From positions 9,975,278 through 10,039,277 of the forward strand of contig CM033110.1 in the NCBI GenBank assembly GCA_019321725.1: DNA of 64,000 nucleotides. Reading direction: 5' to 3'. Of the stretch, positions 35,400 to 48,500 are shown in pieces. Both the position numbers and the translations under genes were made by a program. The DNA is from Paulownia fortunei. Lineage: Eukaryota > Streptophyta > Magnoliopsida > Lamiales > Paulowniaceae. The notes beneath the pieces were generated by a model. The model was not told the origin of the DNA and made no database searches. It saw nothing but the letters and a program-made list of their open reading frames with translations. How positions within the stretch are numbered: position 1 is the stretch's first letter; each line of letters opens with the position of its first letter.

Positions 35400-37600
35400 T
35401 TTGCAGCACCTATTTCTACCTCTCATCTTTCACAAGTTTCGTCTATTATGAAATTAAATTGGCTTAATTTTAATGAATGGTCTAAAGACACCTTTCGAAT
35501 TGTAAATGGAAGGAAAATCTAATTTAAATCACCTGCATGTTTAGAGTTGCCCAATAGAAGTAAGAATTTATAAACCACATGAAAAAAAACTGAACATAAG
35601 AACAACCAGTAGTCTTTTCATTGGTTATCCTGAAAAAATGAAGGGGTATATAATTTGTTGTCCTATCCATAGTATAAGAATTGTTGAAACTGAAAATGTT
35701 AGGTTCATTGAAAGTGGTGAACTTAGTGGGAGTGTTAAACCACGCAAAGTAGAAATTCATAAAGTTCGGATGGAGATTCCTTCATCTAAAACTTCTTTTC
35801 ACGTTGTCCTTCCTACATTTGTTAAACTGTTAACCAACTTACAAGAACAACAAATAAATAATCAAAATCTCAATAACGAAGTTGTTGTCGATGAACTTAC
35901 AATAGATAAACCATATCAAATAGTATTAAGAATATTTGAAAGACAAAGAAGATATGTTATTTATGATGATTATGTAGTTTATCTACAAGAGTTAAAATTT
36001 AACATAGAAATTTAGGATGATCCAGTTTCTTTTTCAGAAGTCATGAAAAGTGTTAATTCTACTAAATATTTAGATACTAAGAAATAAGAATTGAAATCAA
36101 TAACTCATAATAAAGTTTGAGATCTTGTTGTATTGTTAAAAGGTTATAAAAGAGTTGGGTGTTAATAGATCTTTAAGACCAAATGTGACTCTAATGATAA
36201 TATAGAACTATACAAGGCCAGACTTCTTGCCAAAGTTTTACTTAGAAAGACGGCATTGGCTACAAAGAAACCTTTTCTCCAATTTCTTAGAACGACTCAA
36301 TGAAAATTATTATGGCAATGGTGGCTTATTATGATTTTGAGCTCCTTCAAATAAATGTGAAAATTGCTTTTCTGAATGGAAACTTAAATGAAAAGGCTTA
36401 CATAAAACAACCTCAGGATTTTGCAGTTGAAGAAAAGGAACACAATGGTGTGTAAACTTAAGGAATCAATATAAGAACTTTAGCAAACATTCCAACAATG
36501 AAATCTTAACTTCAATGATACTATCGTTTCTTCTAGATTTAGGAAAATACTATTGATTGTTGTATATATCTGAAGGTTAGTGGGAGCCAATTTATATTTT
36601 TAATTCTATATGTTCATTATATCTTACTTTCTACTAATGATCTTGGCTTATTACATAAGAAAAAGAAGTTTTTCTTTAATAACTATGTAATAAAGATATG
36701 AGTGAGGTATCCTATTTGATTGGAATTGAAAAATTCCATAACAGAACAAAAGATTGTGGGAATTTCATAGAAAATATACATTAACAAAGTACTAGAGAGA
36801 TTAAATATGGAAAAATATTTTTCATTTGTTGTTCCAATTCAGAAATGAGATAATTTGAGCTTTACACAAAGCCCAAAGAATGAATTAGAATGTAAATAAA
36901 TGGAACAAATTCTTTATGTATCTATTGTTGAGAGCTTAATGTATGCTTAAACTTGTACCAGGATAGGCATCAGTTTTCCTATCAATATGCTGGACAGGTA
37001 TCAAATTAATCTAGAAATGGGACATTGAAATACTAGAAAGAAAGTATTGAGATACTTAAGGGGAATGAAAGATCACATGCTCACTTATAGGAGATCTGAT
37101 CATCTTGAGGTGATAAGATATTCAAATTCAGATTATGTCGGATGTGTAGATATAGAAAATCCACATTCGGCAGCTTGTTCCTTTTAGCTAAAGGAGCAAT
37201 CTCATGAAAGAGTACGAAGTAGATTGTCACTACTGCATCCACTATAAAGTTGAGTTTATTTTATGCTTCGAGGCCACAGTTCAAGGATTATGGTTGCGGA
37301 ACATTATTTCAGAACTTGAAATTGTCAATAGTATTGCGAAGCCATATAAAGTTTATTATAATAATTTCACAGCAGTTCTAAAAGCAACAAGTATTTCAAA
37401 GGTGCTAAATGCATGGAACTACAATACTTTGCCGTTAAAGAAGAAGTATAAAAATAAAGAGCGCCAATCGAACACATTAACACTACAATCTTAGGGTTTT
37501 AGATTCATTAACAAAAAAGATGTCACCAAATACATTTAATGAATCTGTCGAAAGAATGGACATTACTGACAACCGTTATTGACATTGTGATGATGTTTTA
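35400..37600 (+). pseudogene. Copia gag-pol remnant with large internal deletion
   Basis: The first readable part (35,445-35,515, KLNWLNFNEWSKDTFRIVNG) resembles the N-terminus of copia gag. It passes directly into an integrase C-terminal region (35,515-36,015: GRK..., then a GY-type block and IVETENVRFIESGE). So the rest of gag, protease and most of integrase are deleted. RT follows with stops (36,150-36,640), then RNase H (SDYVGC near 37,125-37,145, the conserved family end FAVKEEV and IEHINT near 37,430-37,490). A 125-codon open stretch from 35,638 to 36,012 is the longest intact piece. The lineage looks Ivana/Oryco-like, which is tentative. Confidence 0.75.
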
Positions 37601-37976
37601 TGTTCTTTATGTATTTGACACTTCGAGCTCATTTATTTAATATTTATGATAAAATAATGTATCGGGTATTATTACGTTTACGAATATACATGAATGAAAT
37701 ATGATGATACTAACAAGATTGTCTACAATGAGACATTATTATTGGACCATTATGACATTTCTCATTATAGGTCACATTGAGTATAAAACTAGTATTGTGA
37801 CATATGGAAGGGACTATATCGAACAATTGGCATACAACCGTCATGATTTGTATTTGTTTTTACATAAAGATGAAATTATGGTTGACTAATTTAAAAAATA
37901 ATTTGATGTATATTGTGCATTATGTTTACTATTAAACTATTAAATTGAATGATGCCGCATAGGCCAAATTGGATAA

Positions 37977-38462
37977 TGTTAATTTTTTTATATCCCACAT
38001 GTCCTATTTTAGGCAATTATCTTTTATTTCAATTAAAAGATAAATATGATGTGATAATTGTCTTTTTTAAATCATTATCTTTTAATTTAGTTAAAAGATA
38101 ATTACGACTTAATAATTATCACATGTTAAATCCAATTAGTCAATAGAGAGATATTTTCTAATTATGTACATATTGATAGACCACATTATTATAAAACCAA
38201 TTAGATGTCAGTTCTCTCTCAGCTTACTAATCGAGACTTTTCTCTCCATTAGAACAGTATGCATAATAACTTAAAGTGTCAAGAGAAAGAAACACAGTTT
38301 TCACTAAATATCTTCATGTAATTGTATTCAACATTCATCATGGAGCACATTATGTTATATCATAATTATGATATTCTGAAAATCATAAAGTTCTAAGATC
38401 TTGGTCACTATCATTTATGCAAAATTAAGTTTTAATTTGCATAACTTAAAAATTTCCTAACA
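37977..38462 (+). repeat. 3' LTR of the decayed copia element
   Basis: Starts tgttaatttttttatatccc after a weak purine-rich tract (ggccaaattggataa) and ends tttcctaaca. It contains two copies of an attatcttttaattt-like block near 38,019 and 38,082. Length is 486 bp, typical of short copia LTRs. Confidence 0.65.
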
Positions 38463-39843
38463 TCTACATCCAGATCTTGGGAATTAAAACAAAATTTTCC
38501 TAGTCATCCGAGGATTAGGTCAATGGTATAGTGCAAAGGGAAGCAAAAACACGAAACAAGAAGAGAAAGACCCATTGAATGTGCTGAATGAGCTAAGGAA
38601 GGGAGAAATCTAATAGGTTGTCGTATAGAATAGTAGCGATGGAAGAAATACATAACAGAGAGAGCTATGACTAGACTTCAAAGAGGATGGAGAAATATCT
38701 GTGGACTAGACCACGGGTTGGGTGCGAACCGGACCTGGCCCATGACCAGCCTGTGATTGGCCCGTGATCAACAGGTTAGAACCCGTTGACCCTCGTAAGT
38801 GGCTTGTGGGTAAACGTGCTGATTATAGGTCAAGGGTCACTGGATGCTTTGAACCATGGAATCGAACCCTTAAACCCAACAGTTTCAAAAAAGAAAAAAG
38901 AAAAAAGACCCATTGTCATTGGCCATTGTCAAAGGTCTACCCCATCCTTTTTTCTTTTTTGCATCATTCTCTTATAAAAACCCCTCCCCCACTTTATTTC
39001 TTTTCACAGTTGTATATTCTCAACTCTCAATTCTCTAATTTTCTATTTTCAATTATTCATTCTTCAATTGTATATTCTACTATTTCAATTGTTCTATTAA
39101 ATCATATTTCATATTTTATTTCCTTCATAAATTATTCCTTATTCAATTCTATATTCTAAATTTTCATCATTTATTCATTTTTTTTTCACTCAACAAACAA
39201 GGAGTAATGTTCATGCTCGATCTATTCCATCTCTCAAATTCTCTTTTTTTTACCAAATATTTTGATAAAGTAACACTTCCAAATGAAGATATGCGAGCAA
39301 AATATAAGTATTGCTCGTAATCTATAAATTTCAACCCGGAGGTAGTTATGGTTCTTTAAGAAGACATGTAGAGAAATAGCATCCGTTGGAATTTGGCATC
39401 GACCGTACACAAACTCAAATACCGTCATTCGCATCTCTGGTCCCAGTGGAGGTAATTATCTTTCTTTATTTAAATATAATGATGTTAGATGTAGAGAAAA
39501 TTTAGCTAGATTTATTTCTGTTGAAAATCTTAGTTTTAGTTATGTAAATAAATTTTTTTTTAATGAGTTAATTCAAAAAGCATATAATCCGACGGCTAAA
39601 GGTATTCCACAAGCCACACTTACACATTATGTAAAAGAAATATATAATAAAATTAAAAAAGAGTTAAGAGAAATATTAAATAATGTTAATAATAAAATTT
39701 ATTTATGTAATGATATTTGGAGTGACCATTGGCAAATACATTCATATATGGGTATTACATGTTATTGGATGGATAATTCTTGGACACTTCAAAAAGGATT
39801 ACTTCATTTAGAATTTTTGATAGTCCACATACATCGGCAAATA
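38463..39843 (+). mobile_element. hAT transposon, 5' part
   Basis: The 5' half of a hAT element cut by gypsy element 2 at 39,844. A leader with alternating cccgtga/ggttgg-type short repeats (38,715-38,830) is followed by a promoter-like ctcttataaaaacccctccc (near 38,970) and pyrimidine-rich leader, then the transposase start. The distal part of the element is not seen on the other side of the gypsy. The terminal inverted repeat could not be identified. Confidence 0.6.
39208..39843 (+). pseudogene. hAT transposase N-terminal part (BED finger type)
   Basis: The first 250 bp or so hold a decayed BED zinc finger (FDKVTLPNEDMRAKYKYCS, then stops). From about 39,450 a frame without ATG stays open for about 120 codons to 39,812. 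It is readable as the hAT/RICESLEEPER-type core: ENLARFISVENLSFSYVN, FNELIQKAYNPTAKGIP, LCNDIWSDHWQIHSYMGIT. A shift near 39,815 changes frame before the family's DSPHT block, which ends at the gypsy insertion. The transposase is truncated to its N-terminal third. Identity is strong; function is lost. Confidence 0.8.
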
Positions 39844-42326
39844 TGTCACACCCACAACCTAGACACTATATCTATATCGTGTAATCTGACTTGATAGGAC
39901 CTATCTGTAAACGTGTAATTTTTTTTCCTGTAACACTTTTAATAACTAATAATTGATTTTACACATAATTCTACACTTACATACACAAATGTAGAAACAT
40001 GACTATTTATATAAAAGCACAACACTCACAACCACCCTATTTACAAACTTATATATAGTAACGTTTCAAAAATAACATAGAGTACATATAACAAAATATA
40101 ATACAGAAAACTCCGTGGATTAAAATAAAACCAACAAAATAGCCCAATAAGTCATCCTCCATGTACACTGATCCTCGAAACCTATAGAAACTCCAACAGC
40201 TTGCCCAGTAAGTCTACCACATCAAGTATCACTAGACTCATCTACAATACATGAACTACATGAGCTAATGCTCAGTAAGTGAAAATCATGCATGCTGAAG
40301 AGATAATATAACATATATGCAATGTATCTCTATGAAATCATGCCAGGAATGCAAGCTCCTGAACCAAAACAGTTCATTCAAAATTATTTTCCATCACTGG
40401 GCTCTTGGCCTACCTACTATGCACCGGATAGAGCTCTGAACAATATCAATAATCACATGGCCATAAAAAAATTGACTCAGTACAAGGGCTATCTTCTGGG
40501 ATCACCAGAGGTTCACCCCCTATCTTCCCTTGTGATCTTTCAGAAGTCTTCTCACCAGCAGAGTCAATAAGGGCACAATCAAGTGGTCCACCCTCTCATG
40601 ATCACCAAAGGCACACCCTCAGTCAACCCTTATGATCCTCTGATAAGTAACACTTGCAGTGTCCCAAAATATTATATAAATAGGCCAAACAGGCCTCGAT
40701 ATACTAGTAGTGGCCAACCAAAATATTTTCTTTCTGAAAAAAAATATCATGCATACAAAACCTCAACTATGAGTACATGTTATGCATGCACGCGTAAATA
40801 CTGATGAATGGCATGTTCAATGACACAACGGATCCCATTTTCTATCATCCAAGCAATGTATACACTATACGATATTTATAATACTCATAATACACTCATC
40901 AAGACATAAGGATCACATTTAATATAGATAAGGTAAGAAATACTATGTCCATGTATTGTAATTGCAAATAGATTTTCACTTACCTTTAATAGATCGTATC
41001 TTACTTCTTAGCTTCTTAGGTGTTACTCCCCAATCTTAGGTATGAATAATCTGTAAAAATATAAGATATCAATCACTATCTTCAATCAACAAGTTCATTA
41101 TACTTAATCCTATACAAGGACCTTGAATTTCAATTTAACTATGTAACAATCAAACTTTACTACTTATGGACTAAAACCTAATACAATCTCTTAAGTACCT
41201 TGATTTCTCATCTTAAATGTATGATAAAATTACCTAATTGATGTGTTAAAACTCTTATAACAGTTCTCTAAATGCTAAACATCAATTTCACCATAGATAT
41301 GTTAAAACATGCTAAAAAGTAAAATGGAATAGATTTCCATCTTCTATTTTCCTTGCTGTCACATTAAGTTTCATAGAAATTTTGACATCCTTAGGCATAC
41401 TTATTCACTCTAAAATTTTTACCACACTTATCTAACATATGAAAAAATATAACCGTGCCACAAAATTTCCAAAACCCATGGATTATGTCCCCTATTTCAG
41501 TCTCCTTCACAGCACACCAAAACAGATTTTGCTACTTTGACAGTTTGAGTATTTCTCCAATATCATGCTCTATTTCAAATTCTAACCAATCAAAATTCAT
41601 TCCAATACTCTTAACTCATATATGGATATGTAAATGGTGAAAATTATAGGTTTTATTCAACATACCATACACTTTTGAAGTCTAAAACACAAGCAAACAG
41701 CAAGGTGACAGTTTCTGCACAAGTATTTCCTATTAAGTGTTTGCCATCAAAAATCATTTCTTTGTGCACCAAAGTCTAACTAAAAACTTACAAACACTTT
41801 TATAAGAGATATTTAAAGCTTAATAAACAATAAACCCATTCAAAATAGTCTAAAAACCAAAGGTAAAATCGTAGGTAAGTGTTACCAATGCTGATTTTAA
41901 GGTTAAACTTGATGGTATTCACTTCTCCTTTGCTTTTCTTGCTTTGATTTCAACTTGGAATCAATTTGTAGAACTTGGAGACCTTAAGGTATGTGTTTGG
42001 AAGCTAAAAATGGCTTAAATGAGGGTCTGGTCATGGCTTAAGGGTGAAGGGTTTGAGGTGTTAGCTTGAGATGCTAGCTTAAGCTTAATGAGAAATCATG
42101 AGGTGTCAAATAGTGGTTTAAATATGATATTATATACAAATTATACAGCTCTAATCTAGTGTTTCTCAGTATTTATTTCTTTATTTACAACCTATTTTAA
42201 TTTTTGTACGATCAGATAATAAATACTACCCTAATTTCTTAACCGTTCATTCGATTTTTAAATTGATTGACATCCGATTCTTAAGTAGATTGTCTAGTTT
42301 TCATTTCTAAAATCATATGCACATAT
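39844..42326 (-). repeat. Gypsy element 2 3' LTR, left piece
   Basis: Starts tgtcacaccc and is collinear with 3,135-5,475, including the conserved block tgtacactgatcctcg near 40,161 and catggcttaagggtgaaggg near 42,031. It ends at the CATAT target of the inserted LTR. Confidence 0.85.
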
Positions 42327-44540
42327 TGTTAGAGTAGGATGTCCAACGCCCCAATTAGATTGAGTGTATTATACTCTTTTGCTTTTGTAAAGACAATCTT
42401 ATTGGGAATCATATTAATAAAAAGGCATTTACTTTATCTTATGTCTTATATTTTTTATTTCTGCACATTAGATAAAGTCCTTAGACCAAATTTAGCTACG
42501 GTGCATGGTCGCGCATATGATGACGATCATGGAACATGCCTCTAAGACTTTGGTCTTAAATAAGTTCCGAGTCGAGAGTTTTTTGAGATGGGATATCAAA
42601 TAGCTCAGTAAGACTCGTACATATAATGCATGCTCGTGAGACGAGGATGTCACATTCCATTAGCATTAGTGTAGAGACGTAAGTGCATATATGTGGGTGC
42701 TTGTTAGGGAACAAGTACACCGAATTTGGCCTGCAAGAAATTCTTAGTTGGAGGCTTTACCCGTTGAAATAAGAATTTTTGTGTTGCGATAGTACACGAC
42801 TAGTCCTCAGACTTGAGGTACGATGGTAGCCTTGTGTGCATTGTGCAGCACTTTGATATATCTTCTGATTGCTTGACAATCACAAAGGGTGTATGTTGGG
42901 TGTTGCACTGGTGTGCATGGAGGTTTGTCAGTGGCCAATATAGAATTCGACACTTGTCTTTTTAAACAAAGGAATCTCTTGTATTTTTATAATTCGTGAT
43001 TTAAAGACCTTGGCCAAGGCAGAATGAATTGTGATTCATCAAGAATCATTGAAACTTGAAATGGGATCACAGCAATTGAATCATTTAGGGTTTCGACTTA
43101 TAATCCATGCATTAGATTCAATCAGGAGATTAGCTGTCGAAAGGATCGTACGTGTATGGTACTCGCAACTGAAATAGGTTTACTCGTTATTTCACCTAAG
43201 ACTAGTTTGCCATGATTACTTGCTAGGTGTTTTCATGGATAGTGAGGTTCTTGGAATTAAGGAGTTGATTCCAAGCGGATTAATTAATTGGAATAATTGT
43301 TATTCATAAGTTGCAAATATTGCAAACCTATTACTAGCTTAGTAGTGAACCTAAGAGGGTCACACATCTTTATGGAAAGTAATATTTTTAATTTTAAATT
43401 TTATCCAATGGTTGAAAATTAATTAATTAATACTGATCAATTAATTAATTAAGGGTTCTATTTAATTTAATAGTTAAATTAAATTATTCAATTAAGTAAT
43501 TAGATTATTTAATTGGACCTAATTTGATTAAGAAGCCCAATTGGAGTAAATTAAATTAATCAATTGGATTGATTAAATTGGGATTGAATCAATTGAATTG
43601 ATTTGGGGATTTTTGAGTCCAAACTCAAAATAAATGTGGATCACTTAAGAAGCCCACTAAAGTATGAAGAGAATAAATTAAATAAATATGATTTATTTAA
43701 TTAATATATTTATAGATAAATAAATATAGTGATCAATTTTATAGGATAAAATAGGCCACTAAGATTTAATTTATGTTTAAATATAATTATAGTATATATA
43801 TATGATATATATCTATCTTGATATTATTTGAAGAGTTCAAATTAATATCAACAATGTATGTAGACAATTTTGATGATTAATGTAGTCTCAAATTAGTCCA
43901 CATACAATAGAAGAGTGAAAAAAGAAGAGTTCTTGGAAGATTTGAAATCCTTCCAAGATAAGGTTTTGAAGTAGTTCAAAATAGAAAAACTTTCCAAGAG
44001 TTGGAAAATGATTAAAATTTTCAGCCCTATATATATGAGGGATGAAAATTACATAATTCAATTCAAAATTTTTGAGCAAAAATATTTTGTTTAAAATCTT
44101 CTATTTTTACTCTTCAAGAAAAGAAAAGAAAGAAAAAGAAAATCAGTTTCTTGTTATTTTCTTCGTATTATTGTTTCAAGAACTTAAAGAATCAATCTTT
44201 ATTGTTTTGAAAATATACTCCGGTTCTAGATTAGTAAACAATTAAAAGGATACTAGCGAATCCTTTTGATTGGTGTTGCTTTCCGTATCGTGGATCTGAT
44301 AGAGGGGAGACACTTGGATCCCTGCGAGTTCTGATAGTCCAGGATAAGCAATTAATTACTTCATTCCCTACAACAATCGGAGTGCACGAAAGGTATAATC
44401 CGATTTTATATTTATTTATATATTCACTTGAATAAGCGCGATCGTTAAAATCGTTTTCGAATCAAAGGGGTTAAATTTATGTTTGATAAAAATTTTAATT
44501 TTCCGCTGCGTATACCCCTGCGATTATAGCTAACCCAACA
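42327..44540 (+). mobile_element. Solo LTR, copia family A
   Basis: A 2,214-bp LTR in the opposite orientation to A1 and A2: tgttagagtaggatg at the left, ctaacccaaca at the right. It is flanked by a perfect 5-bp duplication CATAT (42,322-42,326 and 44,541-44,545). The paralogous gypsy LTR at 5,465-5,475 (gcacatatgg) shows the site before insertion. There is no internal sequence. It contains a TATA-like tatatatgagg near 44,030. Confidence 0.92.
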
Positions 44541-44927
44541 CATATAGACTTGAAATATGACACTAAATGAAATTATATTATTTTTAATATCCCAAGTATT
44601 ATTAATTTATGAACGTGTACTTTTAAAATACTTTGATCTAGTTGAATCGAAACATATTAGCTTACTGGTAACACCTTTAATTAGTTCTACAATTATAACA
44701 AATAACATATGAATATCCAATAGATTGACCAATCTATTCTTTCTCTTATCTAAATATTGAATTTTTTAATTAGGTTATAAGATCTCAATCACTAATATGA
44801 TGTGATAGCATTAGAGGTCTAACAATTAAGAATGCTATATAAGTTGCCATGTAAATGTTAATATAAATTAGCATGTAATTCATGAATCACATTAGCCAAG
44901 TGAGTAGTATGAGGCTTGGGTATTACA
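44541..44927 (-). repeat. Gypsy element 2 3' LTR, right piece
   Basis: Continues the LTR after the solo copia insertion, collinear with 5,471-5,857, and ends gggtattaca at 44,927. The following 14 bases (tccttccttcctta) form the polypurine tract on the minus strand. Confidence 0.85.
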
Positions 44928-44941
44928 TCCTTCCTTCCTTA

Positions 44942-45690
44942 TTAACATTTCGTTCTCGAGATTTACTTACCGAAATAGTTCTGGATACTTAATTTTTATA
45001 TCATCTTCCCTTTCCCAAGTAGCTTCTTTTGTTGACTGATTTCTCCATAATTCTTTAACCAATGGGATTTTTTTATTTTTGAGTTGTTTTACTTCTTGTA
45101 AAAGAATCTTTACAGGTCTTTCATCATAACTCAAGTTTGTTTCTAGCTCTATACGTTCATTCTTCAGAATAAGTGATGTATTTGCAATATATTTCCTCAA
45201 CATGGATACATGAAACACATTGTGCACCTGAGACATTGATGCCAGTAGGTCGAGTTTGTAAGCAGCATCTCCAATTCACTCAAAATATAAAATGGACCAA
45301 TATATCTAGGACTGAGCTTTCCTTTCTTTCCAAATCGGATAATCTATTTCATTAGAGATACCTTTAGAAATACTTGATCTCTTACTGTAAATTCTAACAT
45401 TCTTCTTCTTTAATCTGCATAACTTTTTTGTCGACTATGGGAAGTCTGCATTCTTTGTCAAATTTGTGTCACAACTTCTGTCATGTCACAAATTATATTT
45501 GGGCCCAAAAGCTTCTTTTCACCAACCTCATCCTAATAAACTGAAGATCTATATTTTCTACCATATAATCCTTTATATGGGGGTCATTCTAATAGTAGAC
45601 TGATAGCTGTTATTATAAAAGAATTCCACTAAAGGTAAAAATTTGCTCCATTGACCTTGAAAATCTAATACATAAACTCTAAGCATAATA
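44942..45690 (-). pseudogene. Gypsy pol 3' end with chromodomain-type tail
   Basis: The 3' end of a chromovirus polyprotein on the minus strand. An open 89-codon stretch (45,236 to 44,967) holds the integrase end VHNVFHVSMLRKY (residues 4-16), the LSYDERPVKIL block, and the tail ATWEREDDIKIKYPELF that closes the chromodomain. Upstream (45,240-45,690) the frame is broken but collinear with 6,190-6,640 in gypsy element 1. The chromodomain-type tail is thought to steer integration in this clade; that is family knowledge. This copy lacks RT, RNase H and gag. Confidence 0.85.
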
Positions 45691-45910
45691 AGTCTAAATA
45701 AAATACTAATAGATTAAAACACATATGATTATTATTAATATTATAACTAAACATGAAAGAATATTCAAACTATGAAATTTTTTAAGGAAAACATTGAAAA
45801 ATAAATGTTGAAGGAAAAACTCCTCTACAATAAAATATATCAATAATTGACCCAAAATTTTTTTTCTAATTAAAAAAAAATTGAATATGCTTTATATAAT
45901 TTAAACAAAC
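45691..45910. other. AT-rich junction sequence
   Basis: Sequence between the broken gypsy pol and the broken end of MULE copy 2. Nothing was recognised; it may be diverged gypsy interior. Confidence 0.45.
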
Positions 45911-46963
45911 ACTGCATTCATAAGGTAAGTGTGGGGGACTTCAAACTTGGTGATTTATCATAAACTGAGCTTCTCTTTCAATAATGCTTGAAGCCCCCAA
46001 CTGCACCACATGGTTGATGTACTATGTTTCCATAGGTTTGGTATACTCTTAACCACCTGATACTCATGTCTCACAATGCGTACAGACTAATCTTTAACTA
46101 AAGCCTGCAAATTTTTCTTGTCTGTTAAGACCATACCCTTTTCAAGCTCTCATTTGCTGGAGTCGTAAAGCATCACCCTATTTGGAATATCAATAAAGTC
46201 CATAAGTATTTTTGGGTATGTTGTGGTGAAAAATTGGATAATCGAATAAAAGCCATATTTATTTATCGTTGAAGGCATTGAGGTATACACTAACACTTGA
46301 TGTTAGGATGAGGTGCCCTCATCAGATTTCTCATACATCTCCTGTATGTTAGCAACATCATCATCATCGAAACCTACTTCATCGAGTTCAAAATCAACAT
46401 GTTATTCGACACCAAAATATCGATTAGTGGCTTAGACAATTCATGAGTGTATGCATTATGCAGTTTTGCATAAGTACCACTATATTCTCTTAACTGGAGC
46501 TTGAAGCACTTATACTAAGGTCACCCATGCCAACACTTGCCATCCCTTGCGTGACTATAGGTATATCAAACACACTATTATCTCTTAAAAATGATGCATA
46601 CTGTTAATACTTATTGCTTGTCGAGATCTCAAGCACAATACTATACACCATTTGTTCTGCTCAACTTAAATATCTACAAATTAATTATCTCTCCCTGGCT
46701 CTAAAAAAACTCCAAACCTCCATCATCGATTATTGATATTAGCCGTGGCATATTGTTGAAAAGTACTTACCAAATAATTTCAATAAGAATTAATTATTGT
46801 CCATGCCCGTTACCTGATATACTTTCATTAGTAATTTGAAAAACTTTGTCTTACGCGACATCTCTTAGTGCCAACTGTAGGACGATCATGTCACTGAATA
46901 ATCATCATGTATAATTTGACCTCCAAAGTGGACTGAAACATTGATATTGTTCCTATTTGACAT
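45911..46963 (-). pseudogene. MULE transposase N-terminal fragment, copy 2
   Basis: Inverted counterpart of 13,147-14,126, with the ATG at 46,963-46,961. It retains a stretch of about 70 bp (about 46,798-46,868) that copy 1 lost, encoding SRKTKFFKLLMKVYQ-like text and a possible donor (atcag/gtaacg). The sequence ends at 45,911 in tgcagt, before the catalytic region. It has in-frame stops and cannot encode a transposase. Confidence 0.8.
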
Positions 46964-46984
46964 AATTTCAAAAATATAAATGTA

Positions 46985-48500
46985 TTAGTAAACTATATTA
47001 TTTAATTATTATATGTTATTTTAGGGTTATTAGTAAAGTATATTAGTAAATATTTAATTTTGTTAATAAATAATTAAATTATATATTAAATTACTATATT
47101 ATTATTAACAACTAATGTTTTCAACATTAGTAAAGTGTTATTAACATATAAGTGATGTTATTATCTAAATTATAAATATGAATCTATTAATTAATTTACT
47201 GTTATTATCATTTTAATTTTTTATATTAATTCCATAAACAAAATATATAGTTATCTATTTAATAATTTTAATTATATTACTTCATAAATATACAATATAT
47301 AAAAATTAGTAATGTTATAAAGTACAAAAATGAATTTGTTAATTAGTTAGAGATAATTAATTAATTATTAAGTATTATTATATGATTAATCATTATTATA
47401 TAATTATATAATTAATATACAATTAATCATTATTGTATGATAATGTATAATCATTATACATTAAATTATTGTATTTTGATTATTATTATTATTAACATAA
47501 ATAATGTTTTCATCATAAGCAAAGTGTTAAAATGAATATATATAAGTAATGTTATTATCTAAATTATAAATATGAAATTAATAGTTATTAATATTATTAT
47601 CACTATAATTACATATATTAATATCTTAGACATAATATATAATTATTTATTTATTTAATTATTTACTTTATTATATTAGTACATAAATCTACGATATATA
47701 AAAAAATGGTAATATTATAAACTACAAAAATGAATTTATTAACTAGTTAGAGGATAATTAATTATTTATTAAGAATTATTATATAATTAATCATTATTAT
47801 AAATTGATTATTAAATAATTATATATAAAATATTATACTATAATTATTATTATTGTTAACATATAGTGTTTTCAACATTAGTAAAGTATTAACATGAATA
47901 TATATAAGTAATGTTATTATCTAAATTATAAATTTGAGTTTAGTAATTAATCTATTATGATTATTATCATTACAATTATATATATATTAATTTCATAGAC
48001 CTAATATATAATTAGTTTTTTAATTATTTGTTCATTGTTGATATATAATTTTTATTATATTAGTACATAAATCGACAATATATAAAAATTAGTAATGTTA
48101 TACACCACATAAATGAATTTGTTAAATAGTTAGAGATAATTAATTATTTATTAAGTATTATTACATAATTAATATACAATTAATCATTATTATAGAATTA
48201 TGTATAATCATTATATATTAAATTATTATATTATAACTATTATTATTATTAACATATAATGTTTTAAACATTAGTAAGGTATTAAAATGAATATATATAA
48301 GTAATGTTATTATTTATATTAAAAATACAAATTTCTTACTTAATTTATTATTACTATCATTTTATTTTTATATATTAATTTCATAGACATAATATATAAT
48401 TATTTATTTAACTATTTTTTGTTAATATATATTTTTTATTATATAATAAAAATTAGTAATGTTATAAACCACATAAATGAATTTGTTAATAGTAATTTAG
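46985..48500. repeat. Four AT-rich tandem units in MULE copy 2
   Basis: Inverted counterpart of 11,618-13,140, with the same four units of about 365-400 bp. Unit-edge blocks (aatgaatttgttaa or similar) occur near 47,331, 47,731, 48,113 and 48,477. No gene is seen. Confidence 0.7.

Larger units (their letters stand above)
34165..38462 (+). mobile_element. Decayed copia element of another lineage
   Basis: A plus-strand Ty1/copia element with a 3' LTR at 37,977-38,462 and only the last 90 bp or so of its 5' LTR at about 34,165-34,256. These share agttctaa and an aagttttgat/aagttttaat block, and end tttcctaata/tttcctaaca. A decayed primer site (tggtattatagcc) follows at 34,259-34,271. The internal part holds a gag start joined to an integrase C-terminus, RT and RNase H remnants. 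The 5' LTR was truncated by, or joined to, the LTR-like sequence upstream. Confidence 0.75.
39844..45690 (-). mobile_element. Ty3/gypsy element 2 (partial) with nested solo LTR
   Basis: A minus-strand relative of gypsy element 1: 3' LTR in two pieces (39,844-42,326 and 44,541-44,927) around a solo copia LTR, polypurine tract at 44,928-44,941, then the 3' end of pol. The rest of pol, gag and the 5' LTR are missing beyond about 45,690. It inserted into a hAT transposase at 39,843. Confidence 0.8.
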
